A stretch of 64,000 nucleotides of DNA from Torreya grandis (lineage: Eukaryota; Streptophyta; Pinopsida; Cupressales; Taxaceae). Positions within the stretch are counted from its first letter, which is position 1; each line of letters opens with the position of its first letter. Positions 34,795 through 45,130 of this stretch are shown here, in pieces. A program made the translations under genes and the position numbers. Location: assembly GCA_037957365.1 (NCBI GenBank), contig JARHVA010001922.1:225001-289000 (forward strand). Reading direction: 5' to 3'. The notes under the pieces were generated by a model, which was given only the letters and a program-made list of their open reading frames with translations, made no database searches and was not told the origin of the DNA.

Positions 34795-37656
34795 AAATGG
34801 TGAATTCTTCATGAAAAAAGGTTTAGAGTTATAAAAACTCTAAAAATAATGTATAAAAAGATAAAAATCTCAAACTTGATCTAACTTGGTTAAAGGATAG
34901 AGCTATATCTCCAAAAAGAGTTTATGCTAAGACTTGGTAAAAATAGTATAATGTAAAAATTATAACATTAAATGTCTCATATAAAAATTTCAAGAGGATG
35001 AACTAAAAAAAATCCAAATTTTACGTTCAAATCATTCCAAATAGGTCTAATTTAAGAAAATAAAGGTTTCTAGGTCTTTTGGCCAAACATGGCATCAAAA
35101 TCTAGGATCAAATAGAGGTATGTGGTATGACTTTTGGCCAAGCATGGCATAAAAATCTAGACTTAAAATAAATGGGTATTTAACCTAAAATTTTTGAAAC
35201 ACTTTGGCATAAGCTAGGCAATTGACTTTGGACATGAACTTGATCAAATTGGTATGAGGAACAAAACAAGAGGCATTTGGAGATAGTCTATTTTCTCCCA
35301 AATAAAGACACAAACAAATAGTTTTTGAATTTGGGTAAATAATTAACCTAAGTTACACAACCCAAAAGAGAAATATTAGTGTCTAAGACCAAATTAGACA
35401 AGGAATAAATAAAAATCAATCAATGTTTGGATTCAAACTTGTCAAGGTTAATTAAAAACTCAACTTAGGAAAACTAATATTTTTTATCAAACAAGATAGA
35501 CAAAGGTGATTGATTTAATGGTACTAGACAAATATACTAAAGGCACATGTGGATTGGTTTCAAATGTGAAACTTGGACACAAGGAAAAATAAGTCTATGA
35601 AACTATTTCAGTAGTGTAGTGGCGTTATCACTCTATAAAGATGTAAATAAATGGTTGGTTTCAAGACTCCAAGGCACAAAACTTAAATTGATTTGGGTAG
35701 CATAAAATTAGCCATTTCAATCAAGTGACTCACAAAACATTTTTGAAAAAATGTCTAAGGTAAAAGCAAGGTGTCAAATGGATGGTGTAACACCTCCTCA
35801 AACAATTGATTCATGTGGACACAAGACTCATTTTGACATGACACAAACAAAAATATTATTTCAAACTTAGAATACCAAGTAATAAAATAAAAAATACCAA
35901 ATACAACTAAGTATAATGTCCTAGATCTTATAACTAACAAGGTTACTTCATATTGTTGAAATATGTCTATATACATGCTCTTGGGATAATTTTAAATATT
36001 AATCCAAAAAAATAAAATCACATGAAGTAGTAGGGTTTTTACACCCCCTTCTCTTAAGATATTATATAGTGACATGGACCTCTGGACTACTCATCTTGCA
36101 TCAACAATATGTCCACGACAAGTGGGGTTTGTCTAAAACTTAAATTTTTTATTGTCTAAATGGTCCCAAGTGTAGTTAACATTATAGGTACATCATGTCA
36201 ATTGATTTCATACTACCTAAATTACTATGCGAGGATTTATTACTTTACATAGAGATTCCATTTTTGGACTACTTAGTGGAATCCCCTGGTTAGCTAGACC
36301 TGACTCAAGTTTTCATTATGAAAGGAGAGGTTTGTTGCTCAACCCCCTAGCTCTCATAGTATACATTCCATAATTTGTATACCCCACCATGGATCTAGGT
36401 TGTTACAATGTTTTGAGATGAATTCCTAATTCAAAACACCCCTAAAGAACTCGTGAATAAGCTATGAACTCCCCTTCACAAGCCAAGTTGTATATAATAA
36501 ATGACTAAGTGAAAATACTTTAGAGGTTATTTTTAGATCACCCAAACCATATGAGTTTTGGGGAAAGCCTAAACAACATTCTTTTTATGCCTTGGACTAG
36601 GCAAAAATTTCAAGGAAAAGGCACTTTTCATCACCCAAGTTCCCTATAGGGGACGGGAGGGAACATACACACACTCTTAATTTTAGGAAAAATAAAAAAG
36701 TATAAAATAACGCTTTTAGAAATTTACAATCTAAGTGTTAATTTTATGCACTAAATGAAATGTTTGATTAAGTTTTTTGCCCCTTTGCTTAAATTATAAA
36801 ATGTTGTAATAATTTTCACAAAACAACTTAACACAAAACACCTAAGTTCCTTTTAAACTCTAAAACTAAATATCCAAAACTTAACCATTCTTTTTAGGCA
36901 CTAAAATGAAGTGTTCAAGAGTTTAAACTTGAAAATTTATGTCCTATTCCTACCTTGGTCCTAAAAATGTTATAGAGTTTCTTTCTACTTTGAAGTAAAA
37001 TTACTGGTGTGTAAACAAGTTTTGAAAAGATAGCTCTTAGGTTTCTCTATATTTTTTACACAGAGACCGACATCGGTCAGTTGTGACTGATGCTAGCTAT
37101 AAGGTGACCAATGTCAATTGGAAATGAACTAATGTCATTTGATAAATACTGATATCGATTACCTATGAACCCAAAGGTAAAATAAAATATTCATTAAAAA
37201 TGTTAGCTCAAAATATTATAAAAACTCTATAAAACCTACAACAAGGTGATAAGGTAGGGGAAATATGAGTCAATGAAACCAAGAAATAACAACTAGAAAT
37301 GTTAAGAAGATTTAAAAACTTAGTTTTTTAAGCTGTGTCCCAATCTACACCCTATATAATTATGGTTATCCATAACCTATGTCTATTATGTAGAATAGAT
37401 GATGGTTAGGTAAAACCAATGCCAGTTATGCTAAATCGATGTCGGTCTCTGTGTAAATCCAAGTTAGCACAAAAAATAGAATATGGTAAAAACAAAGATA
37501 AAACCCTAATTTCTAAGCTATTCAAGCATTCATTTGAAAATTTTGAAGTTTCATCTTCATCTCTTTGGTATGTGGGATGCTTCATGTCCCATTGAGCATG
37601 TCATTTGTGATCATAGGAATTTGACAAAGAGAGGAGGTTAGTATTGTGTTAGTCCA
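34795..37656 (-). other. Leader of element A
   Basis: This is the untranslated leader between 5' LTR and gag, about 2.9 kb. Its LTR-proximal part (37656 down to about 36640) aligns with the leader part of one array module of B, including a GGGGCAAAAAA block and a TCCCCTATAGGGAAC block. The part 36600-36000 aligns with B at 18100-18580. A holds one module where B holds six. The 401-bp inverted-repeat segment at 37056-37456 is absent from B's modules. The base sequence after the LTR reads TGGACTAACACAATAC; whether this is the primer site is unclear. Confidence 0.7.
37056..37456. repeat. 401-bp segment with perfect 20-bp terminal inverted repeats
   Basis: TTACACAGAGACCGACATCG at 37056-37075 is the exact complement of 37437-37456. 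Inside, shorter words of the GATGTCGGT/ACCAATG type recur in both orientations. It contains no coding frame. It may be a MITE inserted in the leader of A or a strong RNA hairpin of that leader. No clear target duplication flanks it. The arms have escaped the decay seen around them and even keep CpG pairs. Confidence 0.75.
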
Positions 37657-38644
37657 TAAAATAATGAAATGAACACACTAACATGCTAAAATATCTAGCC
37701 TAGATCATAATGAGAGCTTAATAAATAAAACCAAATGAAAATCATAACTAAAATGCAAAATACAAACAATCTTTTACCTTCTTTGAATGCTCCAAATAAT
37801 TTGTTATGTGGCTTACTCAATTTATGCTCAAAGAGTCTTTGGGAATGGAGTTTATGTAATTCCCTCTCTCCTTGGCACCATTGTGGCTTATGTTATCTTG
37901 GCTCAATATTTGGAAATTATAACATTAATGATATTAAATCTTTCAAAAAAACCTACATTATGACTCTATAATTTTTGAGCTCTCTTTTCAATAGGCAATG
38001 GATTATATTTATAGGCTTAGGAACTAACCCCAACTCAAGGTGAGTTGAAGTGTAGTTTAAACATGGAATGGGTTCAAACCTAACATAAGTGAGTCAACAT
38101 AACCTCAGTAGATTTAAAATGTATCAAACACTCATGAGTTTTAATTAATATGCATGGGTCTCCAAAAAGAGATATTTTGAGATATTTTCCAAAGGTTTGA
38201 CAACTTGGAAAGGTAATCATTCAAAGCTAGGATATTTCATATTTTTGAATTTATTTTTTTAGTAACTCATTAATTCCACATGGATAATTCAACAAGGCAT
38301 TTAATTTGGTTTATCCTATTAATTGATTTTGATTAGCCATTTATCTCTTTCAAGATTTGATTTTATGTGTACGAGTGCCCCACTTAATAGGTCTATAGGC
38401 CAAATTGCATGTTGTGATGCCACATGATGATTATAAATGAATATATGAGAGGTTATGATTTCTTACAATATGATACCATAATTAGGGAAGCCTCAATGTG
38501 ATTCTAAGCTTTGATGAATAATGTACAAGCAAATTTGAGATGTTCAGTAATTCATAAGCTTAATTTATAAAGGTTGGTAGGAATTGGTTTGAAGTGTAGT
38601 TGAAGGCCATTGGTGGCTAGTTTTAGGTGTCTTTACACTTTGCA
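37657..38644 (-). repeat. 5' LTR of element A, 988 bp
   Basis: Read on the minus strand it starts TGCAAAGTGTAAAG and ends ...CATTATTTTA. It is the partner of 22509-23482 and a relative of B's LTR. TATAAATA is intact at 38006-38013, a perfect CAACTCA/TGAGTTG palindrome lies upstream at 38031-38047, and the AAGAAG|GTAAAA donor-like block is at about 37784-37772. The upper end runs directly into B's gag, so the 87-codon plus-strand frame starting at 38627 is a chimera of LTR and gag. Confidence 0.85.
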
Positions 38645-39310
38645 TACCCATCCTCTAAAATAATAACCACTCCTAGAGTCTTCAATAACCTTGGTGAGCC
38701 TATTGAATTAGTGTTTCAAATATTTTCCATGGCCAATATGATTAGTTGGCCAATTCCCAAACACTTTCTTGAGGGAATACCTTATCCAGATTGGTATAAA
38801 TATCATGAATTCTATGAATACCATCATGTTCATGAAAATTATATTTTTTTTTATGTGAATCTAAATTACCTTATCAATAATATGTTTTAAAATGGAGAGA
38901 TCCAATTGGATAATAGATTATCTACTTCCAATCAAAATATAGGTATCTACCAAAATCCTTTTCCACAGCATAATAATTCCAATCAAAAATAGCAATAATG
39001 ATTACCACTTCCACAACAACATCAATAAAAATAGTATCAGTAGTAACAAAAATAATTTAAACTACAAAATAGAAGAAACCAAGGCTAAAATGATCCCAAT
39101 AATGAAAAAACCTATCACATAGTAATAAATGACTACACTAAAGTTGTAGGTTATATTATAGGAGGTCATATATCTACCATTACCATCAATCTTAGAATGA
39201 GTGCCAACAGACCAAGACCATTATCTAATAATGCCAATCAGACTATTGATTCCAATAATTCTTCCTTGATTTGTGACCATAGTTAAGCATAACAATAACC
39301 AAGGATTACC
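38645..39310 (+). pseudogene. gag: Element B gag, C-terminal part
   Basis: It continues B's gag after the inserted element A. FNNLGEPIELVFQIF and LEGIPYPDWY (38680-38800) match A's gag. The zinc-knuckle region follows, but its cysteines are lost (FYEYHHVHENYIFFYV), so nucleic-acid binding would be gone. An Asn/Gln-rich tail has many TAG and TAA codons where Gln is expected. Confidence 0.7.
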
Positions 39311-39739
39311 ATCTCATGACCTTAAGCTAATAACTGTTCATTGCCCCATGACAATATCCAAATGCACCAATAATCAAGAATTATACACTCTATCTCATGT
39401 CTTTTATTTCCTAGTTATGATGGTCTAGTATCTAATCCAAATTGCATAATCACAACTCCATGGTCTAAAATCACCATCCTAGGCCCTCAACCCCTTACCA
39501 ATGAGTTGATCCAACCCACTATGCCATTTAGGAACAAGCTAATTACCATTGTTAATAAAAAAATATGTATGATATTATGGAATAGCTCAAAAATACACCT
39601 ACACAAATATCCATTTTAGATTTTTTGGGTATGTCTACCATCCATAAGAATATACTTATAGAATTATTATGAAAATCTTGAGTGCCTAATGACATCATAC
39701 CAAACAAATTTCAAGCTTTGGTTGGACACCTAGCCCCAG

Positions 39740-40250
39740 GCCAATAGTTGACGTTCGACCAAAGTGATATGTCATCCCTTACCCCTCTCCATAATAACCT
39801 ATTATACATTGAGCTTATTATTATGCATCACAAAGTTAAATGTGTTCTCATAGATAATGGATATGTCCTAAATATTATGTATCTAAAGTTAATCTAGTAT
39901 TTGGGATATATAATAGTTAACCTTCAACCAAAGACTATTACTATTAAGTTATATGAAAATGAAGAGAAAGAACCATAAGTTTATCAATTATCATTATGAA
40001 AATAACCCCTGATACATTTTTCCATGTGTTAGACTTAGATTTATCATATAATTTAATTTTGGGTGGACCATGGATACATGAAATCCATACAATTCCTTCA
40101 AAAATGCACCAGTGTATCAAGCTTGCTCACTCTAGGATGAAGGTAACTATCCATGGAGATTTAAATCTATATGAGCACTATAAGTATTTGGAGGATGAAT
40201 ATGAAATGTAAAGTTACAATTTTATTCTAGACCTAGTGATAAATAAGGAC
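39740..40250 (+). pseudogene. pol: Element B aspartic protease
   Basis: A protease of the same kind as in A. KCVLIDNG near 39840-39860 holds the active-site Asp and keeps the DNG form. TFFHVLDLDLSYNLILGGPW at 40010-40070 and the extension TIHGDLNLYEHYKYLEDEY follow to 40200. A frameshift and stops lie between. No catalytic loss is visible in the DNG box, unlike in A. Confidence 0.7.
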
Positions 40251-41525
40251 AAAGATAAAGAGATACTTTTTGAATGACCAGAAGCTAATTGTATAGACCC
40301 TAATAGCCTTACCTCATCTTCACATATGCCTCCTATTGAAATGTCTAATCATTTTACCATTTTAGACAATGGTTTAAGAGAGCATTTTACCCATGACACA
40401 TAACACATATCCAAGATTCCATAGAATCCCAAGACCTATGGAAGACCCAAAGCTAAGCTAGTTTGCATGGAATGGCAATGAAGGGAAAAGGAAAGCTTCA
40501 TAAACCAAAACTTGTTATTTTCACACCTACCATTAGTCAAGAACAATACCCACTATCCAATGACGATTATTAGTTATACAATGATAATTTTTTTAATTTT
40601 TTCCAAAGTACAAAGTATCCCATCCCTAATAGGATCATGGATAACTAAGTGTATAAAGGAAGAAGCATGGGAGCAAATCAATTAGGTACTCTTAAGCCCA
40701 TTTCTATGACTACATATAAAAGAACTCATGATCCTGGATTTAAAACGTCTTAGAGGTGACCCTAGGTTTATTATTTATTTTCCAACACTAATTACTAGTG
40801 ACGATGATGTTAGTAGTGAGATAGAGTCTAATCATATCATATATAAAGACCTTGCTAGTACCAACTTATTTGACCCATACATTGTTTGTTTTATCATGCT
40901 AGTAATTTGATATTCCACACTTCCACTTTATCATCCTCAAATTATAGACTGGGACCAATAAGAATCCATATCACCTTTAGATGAGTTTGATAATGATGAG
41001 GCCTTTTGTGATTTTCTAGGCCTAAGAGACAATGTTCTATTGGGGGACCATAAATAAGTGTTCTCTATCACATTAGATCCTAAAGCCTATTTCAAATAGC
41101 GAGTGAAAACCTTTAGACAAAAATAAAATAATAAAATATTGAGTTCCTAATGTGAAAACCTATTTGCGGTAATTTTGGACCAAGGTAAAAGTAAAGAAAA
41201 AGTCCAGTCTTTTACTAAAGACCTATTTTAGGCACCATTAGATGGGGATATTCACCCTTCTTCAGATGAAGCTCAAGAGGCCACCAATAGTGAAATTGAT
41301 TTTGGATCTGATTTCAGTACATAGGAACAACATGCATTTGATTATATGGGGATTACTACCATTAGGTGATTTGGATTTATCCTTCTTGGGAGAGCTTAAA
41401 GAACTAGTCTGACCAAAGGACTTTACCATTTTTAGACAATTTACATCCTTGCCAACTATTATGGAAGATGGATCGACTCTCCTAGTATAAAATAATATGA
41501 ATGTCAACATTAGGACTCTACAAGA
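40251..41525 (+). other. Element B protease-RT linker
   Basis: Decayed polyprotein matching A's linker, for example the block before 40350 with ANCIDPN and MSNHFTILD. It is acidic around 41230-41300. Stops occur in all frames. Confidence 0.5.
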
Positions 41526-41748
41526 TTGAAGTGGATTAAATTAGGCACATCCTTCACTAAGGAGGAATGTGAAGTTTTTGCATCCCTTTTGAAGGAATTT
41601 GTTGACATATTTTCATGGGCCTATTTAGACATGCCAAGTTTAGAACCAACCTTGGTTATACACCACCTTGTTGTACATCCTAATGCCAAAACCATTAATT
41701 ATACATTATGTAAAATGCATCCTCATATTACTACGTTAATTAAGAAAG
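41526..41748 (+). pseudogene. pol: Element B pre-RT segment, cut by element C
   Basis: The segment before the RT fingers is readable: EFVDIFSWAYLDMPSLEPT and HHLVVHPNAK, as in A at 29120. It stops at 41748, where element C's LTR begins. The frame runs on by chance to 41852 inside that LTR. The RT palm is therefore separated from this part of B. Confidence 0.75.
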
Positions 41749-42632
41749 TGTTGGAGGTTCTAACTTACACCCTAGTTGAGAAAAAGAGTGTTCATGTCCA
41801 CATCTCAAACATAGTCCAACATGGGAATTACCTTAAACTATGGGTTGCCTAATATTCATGTCACACATATAGATTTTATGGGGATATCTCCCCTTATTTT
41901 ACAATTCAATTCTCTCTAAAACCTAAACTTATAACAAGGAAAATATAAAAAAATGTGAAAACTAATGCAAGAACCTACTCTAAGTGGTGATGCACCAATT
42001 GATGAAAGAACCACTCTTAATCATTACCTTTGAAGGTTACTGATAAACATAATGAATAAAATGATTTATTAGTATTATTGATGGTGTTATAGCATGAACA
42101 TTTTGTATGGATGTTGGATAGGGTTCTAAAACTTAAAGGGCAAAAGGCATAGATCTGCTCAAGACACAATGAACTCATGACACTTCAAGAAAAACTCCTA
42201 CTTTCAAACACTTAATACAACCTAAAATTAACTCAAACCTAAATTTAGGTGCATGAAAGGACATACATATTACCACATAATGCATACATCCTATAAATCA
42301 AACTCTCAAATATGCACATTATCCTTCAACAAGAATCTACAAATGTCTCTTATTGATTCAATAGAATTATAAAGCAATTTTGGCTAAGATTTAATACACC
42401 CATCTGAGGGATACTAATGAAATATATAAATTAATTCTTAACTAGAGAATTTTTAAGACAAGAGAGAGAAATCTAGGCATGTGAGAGGCCATGAATGAGG
42501 CTAATGTGGTGTATGGTAGTTACAGAGGCCTATTTATCTCTTTAAGCATTGGCATATCATTAATGAGTCCATTTTAGTTGTAAATCCTTAAATTGACTTT
42601 ATTAAGGCCTTGACCATTCCTAAAATAGATCA
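41749..42632 (-). repeat. 3' LTR of element C, 884 bp
   Basis: On the minus strand it starts TGATCTATTTTAGG and ends CCTCCAACA. About 41749-42230 matches the reverse complement of about 48950-49431, the end of D's LTR, including the word TGATGCACCAATTGATGA. The U3 half does not match D, so C and D are related subfamilies. Confidence 0.75.
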
Positions 42633-42647
42633 AGATTCCCTCCTTTG
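42633..42647 (-). promoter_or_regulatory. Polypurine tract of element C
   Basis: On the minus strand AAAGGAGGGAATCT directly precedes the LTR start TGATC. Purine tracts at this position prime plus-strand DNA synthesis in LTR retrotransposons. Confidence 0.6.
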
Positions 42648-42949
42648 GTAGATAATGTATTTGGAGTGTGGATGGGCCTCCAAGAGGTGTTAGGTAACCT
42701 CGTTTCAATGTGTATGAAGAATGGTATTTGAAACTACATTCAACCTATCATAATGGCCTTCATTTTGGTGTGAGATACCCTATATGATACTTACCATGCC
42801 TTAAGATGGTCAATCAATGCTTTCACACCACCTTTTACTCACTAAACTCTTCCATTTACAAGATAAGTAGGCATGTTTTCTTGTTCTTCAACATTCTATT
42901 CATGTTCATTACTTAAATGGTCATACAATGGCATTATCGAGTCCCGAAG

Positions 42950-43170
42950 TTGAAAATGGTCATGGTGCAATTATTGGTTTGAGTGTTTTATATAAAGCAT
43001 AAATAAAATTAGCATGTCTCTAGCATTTTTTACATATTTTCACATAATAAATTACATTTGATTATATGGTTGGCCAATAATAATCAGAGTGTGGGATATT
43101 TTTGGTAAGGATAGCCCCACTAGTGTGGGATCCAAAAACACCTTCATGAACTTCCCTCAATGCTAATGTA
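42950..43170 (-). pseudogene. pol: Element C integrase N-terminal remnant
   Basis: The HHCC zinc-binding region is readable (GSHTSGAILTKNI, YYWPTI, CKKC, HANFIYAL). It stops at about 42950, within about 320 bases of the purine tract, so the catalytic core was deleted. Confidence 0.65.
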
Positions 43171-43439
43171 TCTTTTACTGAATTCAAATAATGAATCAAA
43201 GTTACATCAAAGCTTATTCGATAAAGGGTTGGGATGAATATGGTATATTGAGAGTCTTGGTGTGTGAAATATTTTTGTTTCTTTCATGAAAGGTATAGTA
43301 AAATGACTTAGTCATGCAGGTTGTTATATAAGTCTGAATACCAAATAGAACTGGGACCAATAATATCACAAATCATTTCAATAGTTAAAGGTTCATGAGT
43401 AGGTTCTAGAAGATGTTTAATGAGGAACTGATAGTATTT

Positions 43440-44380
43440 TACCTTATCTATGTTGCATATCAAAGAACCAATGGTAGCCATGACATCTACTATCCTATTA
43501 TTAGCTTGAGGTATGTGTTCAAATTGAATGTGGGAAATATACTACTTGAGAGTGTCTACCATGGCCTTATATGGTACCAAATTATCATATTTAGTTTGGA
43601 AATTGTTTGTAACCTAATTTATGATTAGCTAAGAATCACCATGAACCAAGATATGCTATATGTTCCATTTCACTACTTGAAAAATCCATATAATGAGTGA
43701 TTCATATTTAACCATGTTATTAATACATTGAAAGGTGATACAAAATGATTTGGGAATAAGATCCCCTTGTGGCGTAATAAATAATATGATTTTACTTGAT
43801 CCATGAGATGTGAATGACCCGTTAAAATAAAGCTTCCAATTTTATTCCTCAGGAGGTATTTATATTATGTTCATGGTGGACTCATCTAGGAATGTAAAAT
43901 TGAGTGGTTTATTATCTAAAAGAGGATTTCAGCAAGTTGATCTATAAGTAATTGTCCCTTTATGTCCTTATAATTGACATACCCAATATCAAACTTGCTC
44001 AAAATCATGATCCATTTGGCCATGAAAAATTTTAAAGCTATTTTTGAGAGTAAATACTTGAGTGGATCTACTTTGGCAGTGACTATGGTCTTGTTGTTAA
44101 GCATGTAATGATGCAACTTCTAGGTTGCAAATACCATAGCTAAACAAGATGTTTTTATTAGTGTATAGTTATGTTCATACACTACTAGTGTATGGATTAT
44201 ATAGTACATGATGTGTTCTTTCCCATGTTCATCATGTTGGGCTAACAATTTGCCTAGGGGCTTTTCAGTGGTAGATAGGTACAATATAACCAACCTCCCT
44301 AGCATTTGTGGTAATTAAATAGGTGGATTAGTTAGGTATTCCTTCAGTTTCTTAAAGGATTTTTGAAATTATTCATCCCA
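43440..44380 (-). pseudogene. pol: Element C two RNase H domains
   Basis: The usual RNase H lies at 44380-43900, with LVILYLSTTEKPLGKLLAQ, HTLVVYEHNYT and KVDPLKYLLSK. The second, plant archaeal-type RNase H lies at 43880-43440, with VHGDS keeping Asp, KYDNLVPYKAMVDTLK and FEHIPQANN. The pair confirms the Tat lineage. Frames are broken by stops at Gln codons. Confidence 0.7.
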
Positions 44381-44399
44381 AATAAATGTAATACCTTTA

Positions 44400-45130
44400 T
44401 TTAAAATGAGTGAAGGGATGGAATTTATTGACCAACTATGAAATGAAGCATCTGATATATTTGATTTTGCCCTACAAATTATAAAATTGCTTCAAAGTGG
44501 AAGGTGGTGACATCTCAGTAATGGCTTGAAACTTGATAGGATCTAATTCAATGCCTTGGAGAGAGATAATAAAGCCTAAAAATTTACCTGAAGTGACACC
44601 AAAGATGCACTTCTTGGGATCCTTGTACTCATAAAGCCTTTCAAATATATTTCATAGTATGGTTGATGATCTGCATGGGTCTTAGATTTACCTAATATGT
44701 CATCAACATAGTCTTTGAAAATATAATGAATCATTTCATAAAATATGATGGTCATATCTCTCTAGTATATGGTGCCAACATTTTTGAGGCTGAACGACAT
44801 GACCTGATACCAAAATATTCCCCATGGAGTGGTGAAAACTATTTTGTGTTGGTCTTTTGGCACAATCCTAATCTAATTATATCCTAAAAAGCCATCCATG
44901 AGGAACAGTATTTCATACCCAATTGAGGAGTCAAATATCATGTAAATATTTAGTAGAGAAAATTTTTCCTTAGGGTAGGCCTCATTGATGTCTCTAAAAT
45001 TAATGCAAATTATGATCCCTTCTAGATTTTTACTGATAGGCAAAATGTTTGAGATCCAGTTTGAATAGTTGATCGATCTAATGTATCTCAATTCTAAGAG
45101 TTTTTCCAACTCTTTTTGTGGACCAATTTT
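44400..45130 (-). pseudogene. pol: Element C reverse transcriptase
   Basis: LEKLLELRYIRSINYSNWIS, INFRDINEAYPKEKFSLLNI and FLMDGFLGYN (45120-44873) are RT finger and palm motifs. The catalytic YVDD is intact at about 44699-44713. It is framed by frameshifts, and no pre-RT segment like that of A and B is readable upstream. Confidence 0.75.

Larger units (their letters stand above)
22509..38644 (-). mobile_element. Element A: Tat-type Ty3/gypsy element inserted in B gag
   Basis: A is read on the minus strand: 5' LTR (38644-37657), leader, gag, protease, RT, RNase H, a second plant-type RNase H, integrase ending at 25962, a 3' untranslated region with repeats, and 3' LTR (23482-22509). The total is about 16.1 kb. 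The extra RNase H and the protease and RT motifs place it in the Tat (Ogre-like) lineage. It separates B's gag into two parts that join in sense. The LTRs are 988 and 974 bp and clearly diverged from each other, so the insertion is old. The flanking bases (CACAT left, TACCC right) do not form a clear target duplication. Confidence 0.85.
8314..41748 (+). mobile_element. Element B: Tat-type Ty3/gypsy retrotransposon, split by A
   Basis: B runs 5' LTR (8314-9301), leader with tandem array (9302-20194), gag (20195-22508), then after the inserted element A its gag C-terminus, protease and pre-RT segment (38645-41748). It is cut by element C at 41749. Assignment to the Tat lineage rests on gag and protease similarity to A, which carries the lineage's extra RNase H. 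Its right half, including RT core, integrase and 3' LTR, is not seen here. The five bases before the LTR are GGATA; a matching copy should flank its missing 3' LTR. Many stops and frameshifts make it non-autonomous. Confidence 0.8.
41749..45130 (-). mobile_element. Element C: Tat-type Ty3/gypsy fragment inserted in B
   Basis: Read on the minus strand: RT, RNase H, second RNase H, start of integrase, purine tract, 3' LTR. The integrase core is missing and no gag, protease or 5' LTR is recognised upstream of 45130, so C is a truncated copy. The five B bases before it are GAAAG; a matching copy should flank the other end. Its LTR is unlike that of A and B but related to that of D. Confidence 0.75.

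Noticed and set aside
41749..41852. Apparent continuation of B's RT frame (ending ...LKLWVA)
   Set aside because: The segment aligns with D's LTR end in reverse complement, so it is LTR sequence read in frame by chance.
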